Shown here: positions 44,608-54,846 of the stretch, piece after piece
How the letters are laid out: the number at the start of each line of letters is the position of its first letter
How positions within the stretch are numbered: the first letter of the stretch is position 1
DNA from: Pedobacter rhodius
Lineage (GTDB): Bacteria > Bacteroidota > Bacteroidia > Sphingobacteriales > Sphingobacteriaceae
Assembly (NCBI RefSeq): GCF_027213645.1
Contig: NZ_JAPWGL010000004.1
Span: 372,001-436,000 of the forward strand
Reading direction: 5' to 3'
Length of the DNA stretch: 64,000 nucleotides
Program-made: the position numbers and the translations under genes
The notes under the pieces: model-generated
The model's database searches: none
What the model was told of the DNA's origin: nothing
Seen by the model: only the letters and a program-made list of their open reading frames with translations

Positions 44608-45792
44608 CTATCCTGAAATTACTGAACTCAACTTGTTCTTTTCTATATTGGCTAAAATCCTGTTCACTGTAGCTGCAGAACGTAATTCATCTGCAGGGGT
44701 ATTCATCACATAATCCAGAAGAATGTTTAATGAGCTGGTTGCAACATGCATTCTGGTATCGGAAGAAGCGTAATAGATAAATACAGTACCATCCTCATCT
44801 AAAATCCATCCGTTACTAAATACTACATTCGATACATCACCAATGCGCTCTGCACCTTCAGGCGCCAGGAAATAACCTGCCGGTTTGTAAATCACTTTTG
44901 TCAAATCATGCAAATCTGTCATAAACATATAGAGTACATAGCGTAATCCCGCAGCAGTATTTCTTACCCCATGGGCTAAAAATAACCAGCCATGTGCCGT
45001 TTTAATAGGCTCCGGACCCATTCCGTTTTTTGCTTCATAAACGGTATGATAGTTTTTATTGTCAACAATCAATTCTTTTTCGATAACGGCATTTTCTATC
45101 GAATCGCTTAACCCGAAGCCTATTCCACCGCCGGTTCCGCTTTCTATAAAACCATCCTGCGGACGGGTGTAAAAAGCATATTTCCCATTTACAAACTCAG
45201 GATGCAAAACCACATTTCTTTGCTGTGGCGACGGTGTTTTTAAATCGGCCAAACGTTCCCAGGTTTTTAAGTCTTTGGTACGTACAATTCCGCATTGTGC
45301 TACAGCCATAGATTGATCATGAGCAGGTGCGCTTGGATCTTTTCTTTCGGTGCAGAATAAACCATACATCCAGCCATCTTCATGGGTTACAATACGCATA
45401 TCGTAAACATTTGTGTCTGGCTCATTAGTTTCGGGAAGTATCACAGGCTCCTCCCAGAAAGTAAAATTATCAATTCCGTTATCACTTTCCGCAACTGCAA
45501 AAAAAGATTTCCGGTCGGTTCCTTCCACCCTGACTACTAAAATATACTTGTTATTAAACTTGATTGCACCTGCATTGAAAGTAGCATTAATGCCAATCCT
45601 TTCTAATAGATAGGGATTTGTTTGAGGGTTAAAATCGTATTTCCAGTTTAACGGCGCATGACCAGCGGTTAAAATGGGATGCTCATATCTATCGAAAATG
45701 CCGTTCCCCAAGACTGCCTTTTTATTTTTAAGCGCCACCAGGTTCTTATAAGCTTCTTCTAATTGCTGTTTTCTTTTTTCAAAATCTATCAT
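44608..45792 (-). CDS. GH130 beta-1,4-mannosyl-glucose phosphorylase family enzyme
   Basis: The 394-residue cytoplasmic enzyme is a five-bladed propeller of GH130. Family motifs are [20 protein letters not shown] near the start and [21 protein letters not shown] (about 85-105). The expected reaction is phosphorolysis of 4-O-beta-mannosyl-glucose to mannose 1-phosphate and glucose. Size and motifs fit the GH130_1 type. Its neighbours are a symporter (upstream) and an epimerase (one base downstream), giving an import, epimerise and phosphorolyse pathway. Confidence 0.9.
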   Translation of the reverse strand: MIDFEKRKQQLEEAYKNLVALKNKKAVLGNGIFDRYEHPILTAGHAPLNWKYDFNPQTNPYLLERIGINATFNAGAIKFNNKYILVVRVEGTDRKSFFAVAESDNGIDNFTFWEEPVILPETNEPDTNVYDMRIVTHEDGWMYGLFCTERKDPSAPAHDQSMAVAQCGIVRTKDLKTWERLADLKTPSPQQRNVVLHPEFVNGKYAFYTRPQDGFIESGTGGGIGFGLSDSIENAVIEKELIVDNKNYHTVYEAKNGMGPEPIKTAHGWLFLAHGVRNTAAGLRYVLYMFMTDLHDLTKVIYKPAGYFLAPEGAERIGDVSNVVFSNGWILDEDGTVFIYYASSDTRMHVATSSLNILLDYVMNTPADELRSAATVNRILANIEKNKLSSVISG

Positions 45793-45811
45793 AAAAATAT
45801 TCTATATCTTT

Positions 45812-47638
45812 TTAATCTTCTAATTTATTCCACCAGGTTTTTTTCAAAATAAATACGATTAAGGCCAGAACGGCAATCGTAATAAAAAGTGGGGTATGCA
45901 TACTTAATATGAAATACATTGGTAAAATGGTTAAACAAAGCTGGGCGATAATACCCAATACAACGTTAAACATATCGAGTTTAAATCTTTTATTGGCCTG
46001 AAAGGATGGATCTTCAGCCACGACCAAAGTATGGATTGGTTTCCAGAAGCCCCAGGGCCTTACCGTTTTATAAAACGATTTCAGCACGGTTTCCTCAGTC
46101 GGAGGTGCAGCATAAGTACCTGCAATACAGCCAATCATCGAAAGCACAAATAATAATGGCCACCAATATAACGGCAGGCCTTGCGTAACATATGGCATTG
46201 CCAACGCGGCTGCAATACCAACGGCCATTCCCCAGAAAAACCCATTGGCATTAAAGCGCCACCAGTACCATTTTAAACAATTGGCCGCCACATAGCCACC
46301 ATATAAACCACCAACTATCCATTGCAGAATATCGTTTACGTTATTGGCGAAAAAACCCAGGATTACACCAATCGCAACAACCACTATCCCAACCAGATAA
46401 TTCATGTTGATTACCTTTTTGGTGCCGGCATTCGGGTTAATGTATTTTAAATAAATATCATTCACAATGTAAGCCTGAGCGGCATTCAAGGTTCCACTAA
46501 AAGTACCCATAAACGCGCCAAGCAAGCCGGTAAGCACGATGCCTAATATACCAACGGGCAGAAAATTATTAATGGTAGCCGGTAAAATCCGTTCGAAATC
46601 AGTAACACCATCAGGCCCTTTTAAATAAATCTGGTTGTAGTATAAAAGCGCGAGGACAGTTAAACCAATCACCATTGAATAGCGAATTGGCAATAATATG
46701 ATGCTGACAAAACCGGTCATTTTACTTGCATCTTTAGGGCTTCTGGTACTCAACACTTTTTGCATATCATAATTTGGCGCTGGCCCTGCAAGTGATGCAA
46801 AAACACCTTTAAGGAGCATCATTCCAAAGAAAATTCCAAACAGGCTGAAACCATCATCGGCAATTTTTTTATTGGCATCGGCTGCAATTTTACTCCAGTC
46901 TAATTCCAGTTTCCAGCTGAAAAACGGATTATCCCAACCCTTCGGAACGTTCAGCGTTTGCCCATGCAGGTGATTCATTGCAATAACGGCTATGGCAATA
47001 CAACCAACCGTCATAAAGGCATATTTAATCATATCGCCTAATACAATGCTGTGCATACCACCCAAAATAGAATAGAACATGGCAAACAGCGTAAATACGA
47101 TTCCATAGAAATGCGGAACGAAGCGGGCGGGAACATCAAATGGTACATAGCCTTTTACATAATCCCAGGGAATGAAAATTTCCATGAATTTGCCTAAACC
47201 AATAAAGCCATAAGCCAAAAAGCCGAAACAACTGATAAGCGCAAATGCAATCACCACTATATGAGAACCTTTTACACCTTTACCAATTGAACCAAACCGT
47301 GTTTGCAACCATTCTGCCCCGGTATTTGCATTACTTCTGCGTAACCATTTGCTTAAAAACATCATCATAAAAACCTGGTTGAATACCGGCCAGAGCCAGG
47401 GAATCCAGATGCTTTTTAAGCCATAAACAAAACATAAAGCCACCATCCACATGGTTCCGCTGATGTCGAACATATCAGATGCATCACTTAATCCAAGTTT
47501 ATACCATGGAAGCGATTTACCGCCCATCATATAACTTTCCTTGTTTTGCTTAGCCTTTTTTCGATACCAAAATCCAATGAAAATCATGGTAGCGAGGTAC
47601 AGGATGATGATTAAAACGTCTATTAATTGTAACTTCAT
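45812..47638 (-). CDS. Sodium:solute symporter (SSS family), probable mannobiose transporter
   Basis: This 608-residue inner-membrane protein has about 13-14 transmembrane segments with the SSS signatures: an N-terminal DVLIIILYLATMIFIGFWYR, SYMMGGKSLPWYKLGLSDASD, and GLLGAFMGTFSGTLNAAQAYIV in the middle. It imports a sugar with sodium. It lies directly upstream of GH130 and AGE genes, so mannobiose or a mannosyl-glucose disaccharide is the likely cargo. A related symporter occupies this position in Bacteroides mannobiose loci. Confidence 0.9.
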   Translation of the reverse strand: MKLQLIDVLIIILYLATMIFIGFWYRKKAKQNKESYMMGGKSLPWYKLGLSDASDMFDISGTMWMVALCFVYGLKSIWIPWLWPVFNQVFMMMFLSKWLRRSNANTGAEWLQTRFGSIGKGVKGSHIVVIAFALISCFGFLAYGFIGLGKFMEIFIPWDYVKGYVPFDVPARFVPHFYGIVFTLFAMFYSILGGMHSIVLGDMIKYAFMTVGCIAIAVIAMNHLHGQTLNVPKGWDNPFFSWKLELDWSKIAADANKKIADDGFSLFGIFFGMMLLKGVFASLAGPAPNYDMQKVLSTRSPKDASKMTGFVSIILLPIRYSMVIGLTVLALLYYNQIYLKGPDGVTDFERILPATINNFLPVGILGIVLTGLLGAFMGTFSGTLNAAQAYIVNDIYLKYINPNAGTKKVINMNYLVGIVVVAIGVILGFFANNVNDILQWIVGGLYGGYVAANCLKWYWWRFNANGFFWGMAVGIAAALAMPYVTQGLPLYWWPLLFVLSMIGCIAGTYAAPPTEETVLKSFYKTVRPWGFWKPIHTLVVAEDPSFQANKRFKLDMFNVVLGIIAQLCLTILPMYFILSMHTPLFITIAVLALIVFILKKTWWNKLED

Positions 47639-47680
47639 TGTTTGGTTTATTGCGCTGTAATTATTGGTTTCGTGTATAAG

Positions 47681-48817
47681 TTATTTTGTTTTGTATAAGT
47701 CCATCCCAACATCCATCATAAAAAGTGTTTTTGGATTATTGTAAAATTCCTTAAAATCGGCCTCACCAGGATGCCCCGGGTAAGGTGCATAAAAATGCCC
47801 GGTATGGGCATTTCGCCATACCATTAAATAAGAAATACGGGATGCACTTGCATCGCCCATTATTTTATTAAAAATTGTTGTAAACCAATTGGGCTGTACA
47901 ATTTTTTCCTGACCGGTTTCTGTTAATGCCGCTATTTTATTTTTTGACATGGCATAGTCGCAGATCTGTCCGATTGATTTAACTGCTAGATTAATCGATC
48001 TTTCGTCATTTATATCTTTAAGTTCATGGTAATCATCAAAACCCAGTACATCTACATAATTATCGCCGGGATAACGTTCCATATAATTATCGAAATTACC
48101 GGAAATCCGGTCGGGAGAATAAGCATAAATAATGTTGTGCAGCTGCTTTTTATCGCGTAAATACTGAACGGTAAATTGCCACAATGCCTTATATTCTTCA
48201 ACCGTACAAAATGGTTTTCCCCACCAAAACCAGTTGCCTGTATGCTCATGGAAAGGGCGAAAAATAACCGGAACCGCGACACCGTTTTCGGTTTTTAAAG
48301 ATTTAATGAATAATGCAATCTTATCCAGCGCGCTGGTAAATTCCTGATGCTTTTCTCCACCCGGTAAAATCGCTGAAACACACCTCGTCGTATCGTAAAA
48401 ATTCTTTCCGGTTACAAAATTCTGAACGTGCCAGCTTAACGTATTTACACCGCCCATTTTGTACGCTTGCAAACAATAACTTTTAATTTTTTCAGCACTT
48501 CGAGTTTCATTTTCTTTGCTATCGTTTTTTGCAATTGCTTCCAGATCCCATCCAAAAAGTGCCGGATGCGAGCCGGTAATGTTCTTAACATCACTTCTAT
48601 CGTATTCCCCTTTCCAGCCAATGCCATACATTAAAGCATCCTGTTGACCAAACAGTACCCCCTTACCAGCTAAATTTTTAAGGTTAAAAAACAGTGCTTT
48701 TGTTTCTTTACTTGCTTTGGCATCAATCGTATGGTTTTGAACAACAGACTTCTGCCCATAGCAAACGGAAAGCGTTATACAGAACATGAAAAAATAGATG
48801 GAAATGATTTTTTTCAT
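47681..48817 (-). CDS. GH26 beta-mannanase/mannobiosidase, copy 1
   Basis: The 378-residue secreted enzyme has a signal segment (about 1-21) and a GH26 barrel. The acid/base is Glu191 in VIFRPFHEHTGNWFWWG and the nucleophile is Glu300 in AALTETGQ. It should cleave beta-1,4-mannan or manno-oligosaccharides, the product being mannobiose for the symporter encoded downstream. It follows copy 2 by five bases on the same strand. Endo- versus exo-action cannot be read from the sequence alone. Confidence 0.9.
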   Translation of the reverse strand: MKKIISIYFFMFCITLSVCYGQKSVVQNHTIDAKASKETKALFFNLKNLAGKGVLFGQQDALMYGIGWKGEYDRSDVKNITGSHPALFGWDLEAIAKNDSKENETRSAEKIKSYCLQAYKMGGVNTLSWHVQNFVTGKNFYDTTRCVSAILPGGEKHQEFTSALDKIALFIKSLKTENGVAVPVIFRPFHEHTGNWFWWGKPFCTVEEYKALWQFTVQYLRDKKQLHNIIYAYSPDRISGNFDNYMERYPGDNYVDVLGFDDYHELKDINDERSINLAVKSIGQICDYAMSKNKIAALTETGQEKIVQPNWFTTIFNKIMGDASASRISYLMVWRNAHTGHFYAPYPGHPGEADFKEFYNNPKTLFMMDVGMDLYKTK

Positions 48818-48822
48818 GTCTG

Positions 48823-49944
48823 TTATTTATAGATTGAGTATTTTCTTAAACCTTTCTGAAGGAGAATTTTATTATTTTTTACAAACTTCAAAAAATCCGA
48901 CGCAGAAACTTGTCCGGGATAGGGTGCATAATAATGGTTATCCTTTTCTCTTTCGCGGTATCCGGCATTTCGCCAGAACAATACATAAGAAGGCTTATTA
49001 TCTTCAATTGCCTTTGCAAAAACGTTGGTCCACCAACTGGCATCCGGAATTTCTACAAAACCTGTTTCTGCAATGGCACTTAATTTTTTCTTTTGAATGG
49101 CAACCTTATTTTGAATGGCTAAAGCTTTAGCAACATCCTTTGCAAAAGATGCACCTTTGCTTACTCCTCCGTACTGATAACTGTCGAAGCTCAATACATC
49201 TGCAAAATCGTCTCCCGGATAGCGTTCCAGGTACTGCGCTTCGGTATTAAAATCGCATGGATTGAACACGTAAATCAGGTTATGCAATTGTTTATCATCT
49301 CTCAAATACCGCACGGTAAATTGCCACAACGCTTTATATTCTTCAGCGGTACAGGATTTAGAACCCCACCAGAACCAGCCTCCACCATTTTCATGAAAGG
49401 GCCTGAATAAAATCGGAATTGCCTTTCCATCAGTTCCTTTTAATGATTTTACAAATACAGAAAACTTATCGAGCCAGCTTTTATAAAGCAAATGTTTTGA
49501 ACCCTTTGGCAGGATAGACTTAACAGCCATTGACGTGGTATCCCAGGAAGTTTTTCCGTTATCCGGATTATCCATGTGCCAGCTTAAGGTATTTATTGTT
49601 CCTAAGTCGTATGCCTTTTTTATATACTGTTTTAGTTTTTCAAATGGAACACCATCAATATTTTGCTTTTTGTTGGTTTCTAAACCGGAAACATCCCAAC
49701 CAAAAACTGCCGGATATTCGCCGGTTAAATCCTTAATATCGCTCCGTCCGTTCTGATATTTCCAGCCAACACCATAAGCCATGTCGTCCTGATGCCCAAA
49801 CAGCACCGCTTTGCCTGAAAGACGGAGTAAATTATTGTACAAATTACTGGTTTGTGGAGTTGCTTTATCATCAATTAACTGACCAAAAACAGCAACGAAA
49901 GGCAAACAAAATAACAGGAAAAATGGAAGTGTTTTTTTAATCAT
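48823..49944 (-). CDS. GH26 beta-mannanase/mannobiosidase, copy 2
   Basis: This 373-residue secreted enzyme has a signal peptide (about 1-21, ending AVFG) and a GH26 barrel with acid/base Glu185 in LFRPFHENGGGWFWWG and nucleophile Glu293 in AIAETGF. It is the first gene of the minus-strand run that leads through GH26, symporter, GH130 and AGE genes. A promoter-like sequence lies upstream, and the AraC-type gene diverges from it. It is most similar in layout to copy 1, so the two probably arose by duplication. Confidence 0.9.
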   Translation of the reverse strand: MIKKTLPFFLLFCLPFVAVFGQLIDDKATPQTSNLYNNLLRLSGKAVLFGHQDDMAYGVGWKYQNGRSDIKDLTGEYPAVFGWDVSGLETNKKQNIDGVPFEKLKQYIKKAYDLGTINTLSWHMDNPDNGKTSWDTTSMAVKSILPKGSKHLLYKSWLDKFSVFVKSLKGTDGKAIPILFRPFHENGGGWFWWGSKSCTAEEYKALWQFTVRYLRDDKQLHNLIYVFNPCDFNTEAQYLERYPGDDFADVLSFDSYQYGGVSKGASFAKDVAKALAIQNKVAIQKKKLSAIAETGFVEIPDASWWTNVFAKAIEDNKPSYVLFWRNAGYREREKDNHYYAPYPGQVSASDFLKFVKNNKILLQKGLRKYSIYK

Positions 49945-49986
49945 TCTAATTAATTTTGGCTAGTAGTCCGGCTCATATAATAATTA

Positions 49987-50016
49987 TCTAAATTACCGAT
50001 GTAATTCTCTTAAACA
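49987..50016 (-). promoter_or_regulatory. Putative promoter of the mannobiose operon
   Basis: On the minus strand TTG (complement of 50014-50016) is followed after 19 bases by TAATTTAG (complement of 49987-49994), seven of eight bases of the Bacteroidota -7 consensus. It lies about 43 bases ahead of the GH26 start, in the intergenic region shared with the AraC-type gene. Confidence 0.42.
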
Positions 50017-50160
50017 ATAATACTATTTTAACCATTTCGTATATAATATACATTATTTATGCATCAATTATGCCTTAATGTATTAATAAACAAATATATT
50101 TTTATTACATTGCATCAATGTTCTTTTATCTTAAAGATATTTTTTTCGAACGAATTAGTT

Positions 50161-51036
50161 ATGAATAACATCATTAAAGAAATTACGCCACTTACTCAGA
50201 ACGATTGTTTTACCATTTTTTCAAGAGTAAAAAAAGACTTCGATTTCCCACTTCATTTCCATGAAGAATTCGAGCTCAATTTAATCCTGAATGCCCCGGG
50301 CGCAAAACGGATTGTTGGCGACAATATAGAAGAAATTGCCGATATGGAACTGGTATTGGTCGGGCCGAATCTTTCTCATGTATGGACCACTCATAATTGT
50401 AAAAGTGAAGAAATAACCGAGGTTACGATTCAGTGGCATAAGGATCTTTTTGATGATAAAATGTTGCGCAGAAACCAGCTGAGTTTTATCCGTAAAATGT
50501 TCGAACGTTCTGTTAGGGGGATTCTTTTTCCGAGGGAAACCATTGAAAAAGTTTACAACCGCATTCTGGCGATAAACCAGCTGCAGGGTTTTGATTCTGT
50601 TCTGGAGTTGATGAGCATTCTTCACGACTTATCCACGTCGAAAAGCATGCGGGTTTTATCGGATGCAACGTTTAACAATGACCAGGTTTTAAACTACAAT
50701 AGCAGAAGAATTGATAAAGCATTTGAGTTTATGAATGCCAATTTTGATAAGCCGATTACTTTAAAGGATTTATCCAAACTGGTGAGTATGACGGAGGTTT
50801 CTTTCAGCAGGTTTATAAAAAAACGTACGGGAAATACCTTTATTGATAGTTTGAATGAAATCCGTTTAGGGCATGCAACGAGAATGCTTATCGAAACCAC
50901 GCACTCCGTTGCAGAGATTTCTTACAATTGCGGCTTTAATAACATTTCTAATTTCAACCGCTTATTTAAGAAGAAAAAACATTGTACGCCTAAAGAGTTC
51001 AGGGAGAATTTTTCAGGAACAAGGGTTTTCATTTAG
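50161..51036 (+). CDS. AraC-type transcriptional regulator of the mannan locus
   Basis: From the ATG at 50161 the protein has 291 residues. The N-terminal cupin-like sensor (about 20-120) includes FPLHFHEEFELNLIL, and the C-terminal double helix-turn-helix (about 185-285) has LSKLVSMTEVSFSRFIKKRT and IAEISYNCGFNNISNFNRLF. The longer frame from 50059 is unlikely. It diverges from the GH26-led operon and is the only plus-strand gene within the PUL. By context it activates or represses mannan utilisation genes in response to a sugar; the cupin part would bind the sugar. Confidence 0.88.
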   Translation: MNNIIKEITPLTQNDCFTIFSRVKKDFDFPLHFHEEFELNLILNAPGAKRIVGDNIEEIADMELVLVGPNLSHVWTTHNCKSEEITEVTIQWHKDLFDDKMLRRNQLSFIRKMFERSVRGILFPRETIEKVYNRILAINQLQGFDSVLELMSILHDLSTSKSMRVLSDATFNNDQVLNYNSRRIDKAFEFMNANFDKPITLKDLSKLVSMTEVSFSRFIKKRTGNTFIDSLNEIRLGHATRMLIETTHSVAEISYNCGFNNISNFNRLFKKKKHCTPKEFRENFSGTRVFI

Positions 51037-51091
51037 GTGGTTAATTGCTGAATTGTTAAGTTGGTTAACTGTTGAATTATTATTGGTCATT

Positions 51092-51277
51092 GGACCATCA
51101 TCCGACAGGTTTCGGATGCGAACTGAAACAGGGGATGCGGGAAAGCGTAAAGCCTTCCTATCGCGGGCAGGGAATCTTACAGTATAACTCATCGCAAGAA
51201 AGGTTGCTACAGCCGATGAAGAATCGGCTTAGCAATGACGATTTTTCGAGACGTCATCCGATAGCTATCGAATGACG
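51092..51277. repeat. Cluster of short palindromic elements between convergent genes
   Basis: Three hairpins lie between the AraC and GH27 genes: a CATCCGA/TCGGATG pair near 51098-51118, AGCCGAT/ATCGGCT near 51211-51230, and TCCGATAGCTATCGAA near 51257-51272. The last repeats the palindrome found in the tandem repeat at 42822. They probably act as terminators and belong to a dispersed repeat family. Confidence 0.6.
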
Positions 51278-51309
51278 GGTTGTTGAGCCTGCCGGTAATT
51301 GACATAAAA

Positions 51310-52560
51310 TTAAGAACGCTCCAAAATCAAGGTCAAAGCATCATGAGATGGAACTTCAGACTTGAAACTGTTTTTTGTATTTCCCAGTGATTTTCCTGTC
51401 CATGCATTTTTGATTTTGTATAAAACAGATGCGGCATTTAATTCCTTTTGAAAAACTTCATCTTTAACGTTTTCGGCTTTCCAGTTAAAATCTATCTCTT
51501 TACTTTCAGCAGAACGGTTTAAAAAAGTAACCGCCCATTTCCCTTTATTTAAAGGCTTGAACCAGATTTCAAATCCATTTGCTTTCGAATATTTGAAACC
51601 CTGAATACCTAATGAATCCTGATTGACGGAAATAATATTTTTGTTGGTCAAAACGTCAATTGTTTCCTGGTTCATATTTCGTAAATCATTTCCGGCAATT
51701 AACGGTGCGGCTAACATGGCCCACATGGCAAAATGTGCCCGGTCTTCGCCCGGTGTCAATTTTCCATTACCAATTTCCAACATATCAGGATCATTCCAGT
51801 GTCCAGGGCCTGCATATTGACGCAAACCATCCTGCTTATCTAAAATTTGCATTACACCCCACGATTTCCAGGTACCATGATCTTCCACGCAATCGAAGCA
51901 GTTAAAAATATCGCCGCTTGTACGCCATAAATGCCCAACCGCCGGACCCCAAATCCAGGGTTTATCATTTCCCCACTCGCAGATACTTAATACCATCGGT
52001 CTTCCGGCTTTACGCAGGGCCGCTGTGATTGTTTTATATGCACCTTCCGCTTTTAATCCTTCGGTATTGCACCAGTCATATTTCAGGTAATCAATACCCC
52101 AATTGGCGTAGGTTAGTGCATCCTGAAACTCATAACCCCTGCTTCCCGGACGACCACCACAAGTTTGTGAGCCGGCATCAGAATACAAACCCAATTTTAA
52201 GCCTTTGCTGTGAATGTAATCGGCCAATGCTTTCATACCGGAAGGAAATCTTTTTGAATCGGGATGGATAAAACCCAGGCTGTCGCGATCGCCATGCCAG
52301 CAATCATCAATGTTTATATAAGTATAACCAGCTTGTTTCATCCCCGAACTCACTAATGCATCAGCGGTTTCCCTGATTAATTTTTCATCAACATTGCAGG
52401 CAAATTTATTCCAGCTGTTCCAGCCCATTGGCGGTGTTAATGCCAGACCATCGAATTTACTGTAATTCTGAACATAATTATTGCCCTGACCGAATGCATT
52501 TAAAGTAATCAAAATAAAGAAAAGTATTGTCGCTGGTATTTTGCTTGAATAATGGTTCAT
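51310..52560 (-). CDS. GH27 alpha-galactosidase, secreted
   Basis: This 416-residue enzyme has a signal peptide (about 1-24), the GH27 opening LTPPMGWNSWNKFACN, the nucleophile Asp162 in YLKYDWCN, and the acid/base Asp in WNDPDMLEIGN (about residue 257-259). A short C-terminal beta domain completes it. It removes alpha-1,6-galactose side chains, which fits galactomannan. It is the last gene of the run from the SusC end, nine bases beyond the GH5_2-like gene. All catalytic residues are present. Confidence 0.92.
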   Translation of the reverse strand: MNHYSSKIPATILFFILITLNAFGQGNNYVQNYSKFDGLALTPPMGWNSWNKFACNVDEKLIRETADALVSSGMKQAGYTYINIDDCWHGDRDSLGFIHPDSKRFPSGMKALADYIHSKGLKLGLYSDAGSQTCGGRPGSRGYEFQDALTYANWGIDYLKYDWCNTEGLKAEGAYKTITAALRKAGRPMVLSICEWGNDKPWIWGPAVGHLWRTSGDIFNCFDCVEDHGTWKSWGVMQILDKQDGLRQYAGPGHWNDPDMLEIGNGKLTPGEDRAHFAMWAMLAAPLIAGNDLRNMNQETIDVLTNKNIISVNQDSLGIQGFKYSKANGFEIWFKPLNKGKWAVTFLNRSAESKEIDFNWKAENVKDEVFQKELNAASVLYKIKNAWTGKSLGNTKNSFKSEVPSHDALTLILERS

Positions 52561-52568
52561 CGTAAAAA

Positions 52569-53576
52569 TTATTTTTGATTCAGGGATATTAATTTTGTTC
52601 TGATAAAAGTTCCGGCAGGTGTTAAATCAGCTTTACGCCAATTACCGGAAATGGATGCGCCCGGCATGAGCAAGGCGGTGGTTTCTTTTTTATCGGTTAT
52701 ATTCCAGTTTGCCCAGCAAAGCTTATTTTTTTCCATCCAGGCAAACCACTTATCTGTTTTGCCCAGGTCAAATACGCCGTCGCCGGTGGCTTCGCCCACG
52801 CCCCATTCGGTAACAAAAAGTGGCAAACCTAAAGCAATTGCCTCATCTGCTTTACGCATTAAACTTTCCTGATGAGCCGGATCGGACGCATAAAAATGAA
52901 ATGAGTATGCAATATTATGGAATCCCTGAATTGGACTTTTTGCCGTAACATCAACGTCCTGATCCCAGGCGGAACTGCCAACAACAATTATATTTGTGGC
53001 ATCGTATTTACGAATTTCAGGAATAATTTCCTGTGCATAGTTTTTTATAATTGCCCAGTCAATACGTTCGGGTTCATTCCATATTTCATAGATGAGGTTC
53101 GGAACACCTGAATACCTTTTGGCCATTCTACCAAAAAAATCTTTCGATTGCTGTACATGCTGATTGGCATGGTGATCATGCCAGTCCAGAAGCACATACA
53201 TTCCCTGCTTTATAGCTGCATCAATTGTGTTTGTAATAAGTTGTTCCTGCCCCATCGGATCCTGGAGATATCCTTTATCAGGTTCAATGGCCATAGAAAC
53301 ACGCAGAAGACTGATGTTAAAATCGTTTTTTAGCCATTTTACAACGGCAGGATTATAGTATTTGCGACCATCCCAAATGCTCCACGACAGGCTTAAGCCA
53401 CGCAATTGTACAACATGACCAGATGCATCTAAAATTTTAGCTCCATCTACCTTCAATTTTCCATACTTTTCCACAGGTGTTACTTTTTGCGCCAGCGCAG
53501 TAGAAACCACAAAAATAGAAAGCAGCAGTAATGAAGTAAGCTTCTTTATAAGATATTCTTTTTTTGATGCTAACAT
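52569..53576 (-). CDS. GH5 (GH5_2-like) secreted endo-glycanase
   Basis: The 335-residue enzyme has an internal-start signal peptide (about 10-29, ending STALAQ) and a GH5 barrel: VVQLRGLSLSWSIWD near the start, acid/base Glu168 in IYEIWNEPE and nucleophile Glu257 in LFVTEWGVGE. This layout matches cellulase-type GH5_2 more than mannanase GH5_7, so it may cut the glucose-containing parts of glucomannan. Its start overlaps the stop of the upstream GH26 gene (TAATG), so the two are translationally coupled. Confidence 0.85.
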   Translation of the reverse strand: MLASKKEYLIKKLTSLLLLSIFVVSTALAQKVTPVEKYGKLKVDGAKILDASGHVVQLRGLSLSWSIWDGRKYYNPAVVKWLKNDFNISLLRVSMAIEPDKGYLQDPMGQEQLITNTIDAAIKQGMYVLLDWHDHHANQHVQQSKDFFGRMAKRYSGVPNLIYEIWNEPERIDWAIIKNYAQEIIPEIRKYDATNIIVVGSSAWDQDVDVTAKSPIQGFHNIAYSFHFYASDPAHQESLMRKADEAIALGLPLFVTEWGVGEATGDGVFDLGKTDKWFAWMEKNKLCWANWNITDKKETTALLMPGASISGNWRKADLTPAGTFIRTKLISLNQK

Positions 53577-54811
53577 TAGTTTAATTTATAAACAGATGGC
53601 ATTTTATCCGAAAATAAAATATATCCGTCATTTTTAAAATTTATAAAATCATTTGCAGCCGGATGCCCGGCATAAGGTGTCCAATAGGCGTCTTTAGTAT
53701 TTGCCCAGAGCAAGGCGTAGGCAAATTCCAGATTTTGATTTTTTAGTGATTTTAACAGCTGTTGGGTAAACCAATCGCTTCTGCTTAAATTTTGTAAACC
53801 AGTTTCAGTTAATGCGGCCAATTTATTATGGGCCTTTGCATAATCCGAAACGATTTTAAATTTGGTTGCAGCGACGTTAGGCGAAACGTTGGCTTTCATA
53901 TCTTCATAATTATCTGTTCCAACCAAATCCACATATTCATCGCCGGGATAATAGGTTAGGTATTGCGATTGAGAATTGAAATTTCTATCCGGCGACCAGG
54001 CAAAAAGAAAATTCCTCACGCCCAGGTCATCTCTTAAATATTTAACCGTATATTGGTACATGGCAATATATTCAGCTGGTGTACAATGGCCACTTCCCCA
54101 CCAAAACCAACCGCCATCCATCTCATGAAAGGGTCGAAAGATAACCGGAACTAATTTACCGTCGGCACCAATAAGCGTTTTGGCATAATCTGCAACAATT
54201 TTTAATGAAGCCTTAAAAGTTTCATTTGCGGTTCCGCCGGGTAACACCTGATTAACCGCCGTAACCGGAGAATCAGACCAGTAAAAATTTCCTTTAGAAA
54301 CCGGATTGGCGTAATGCCATGCATACGTATTAATACCGCCCCGATTATAGGCCTCGATGGTTAGTGTCCTGGCAATTGCTTTTTCGTAATCAAACCAGTT
54401 CCCGGTTGAAAAATTAGTCATATGGATGAAATCATGTCCATACACTGCAGGATAGGCACCCGTAATGGTTTTAACATCACTTTGTGTAGTGGAAACACCT
54501 GAAAACTGTTGCTCGTTAGCCCATTGGGTTGTTGCATTTGTAACACCACGTTTAGTGTCATCCTGATGGCCAAAAAGTACATTTTTCTTTGCACTTTGTT
54601 TCAGGTTATAAAAAAGTGAGGCAGTTTCATCCGTTGCATTCTTATCAACCAGCCAGGTTTTAACGGTAGCTAAACTCGGCACAGCATCAGGGGGCGTTAC
54701 AACAGGTGGCGTAACTGTTTCAATTATCGCCTCATTACTTTTCTTACAAGAAAAGGATACACTTAGACAAAGTAGGATTCCGAGAAATATTCTTTTGCTT
54801 TTCATAGTCAT
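53576..54811 (-). CDS. GH26 beta-mannanase, lipoprotein, copy 3
   Basis: This 411-residue protein has a lipobox ending in Cys22 (LSVSFSC), a Pro/Thr-rich linker (about 30-45) and a GH26 barrel with acid/base Glu230 in VIFRPFHEMDGGWFWWG and nucleophile Glu336 in ALTETGL. Being a lipoprotein with a linker, it is probably displayed on the cell surface and makes the first cuts in mannan. It lies between the frameshifted binding-protein gene and the GH5_2-like gene. Confidence 0.92.
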   Translation of the reverse strand: MTMKSKRIFLGILLCLSVSFSCKKSNEAIIETVTPPVVTPPDAVPSLATVKTWLVDKNATDETASLFYNLKQSAKKNVLFGHQDDTKRGVTNATTQWANEQQFSGVSTTQSDVKTITGAYPAVYGHDFIHMTNFSTGNWFDYEKAIARTLTIEAYNRGGINTYAWHYANPVSKGNFYWSDSPVTAVNQVLPGGTANETFKASLKIVADYAKTLIGADGKLVPVIFRPFHEMDGGWFWWGSGHCTPAEYIAMYQYTVKYLRDDLGVRNFLFAWSPDRNFNSQSQYLTYYPGDEYVDLVGTDNYEDMKANVSPNVAATKFKIVSDYAKAHNKLAALTETGLQNLSRSDWFTQQLLKSLKNQNLEFAYALLWANTKDAYWTPYAGHPAANDFINFKNDGYILFSDKMPSVYKLN

Positions 54812-54846
54812 TTCGTTTTTGCAGGTATATTTTCTTTTTCAAATTC

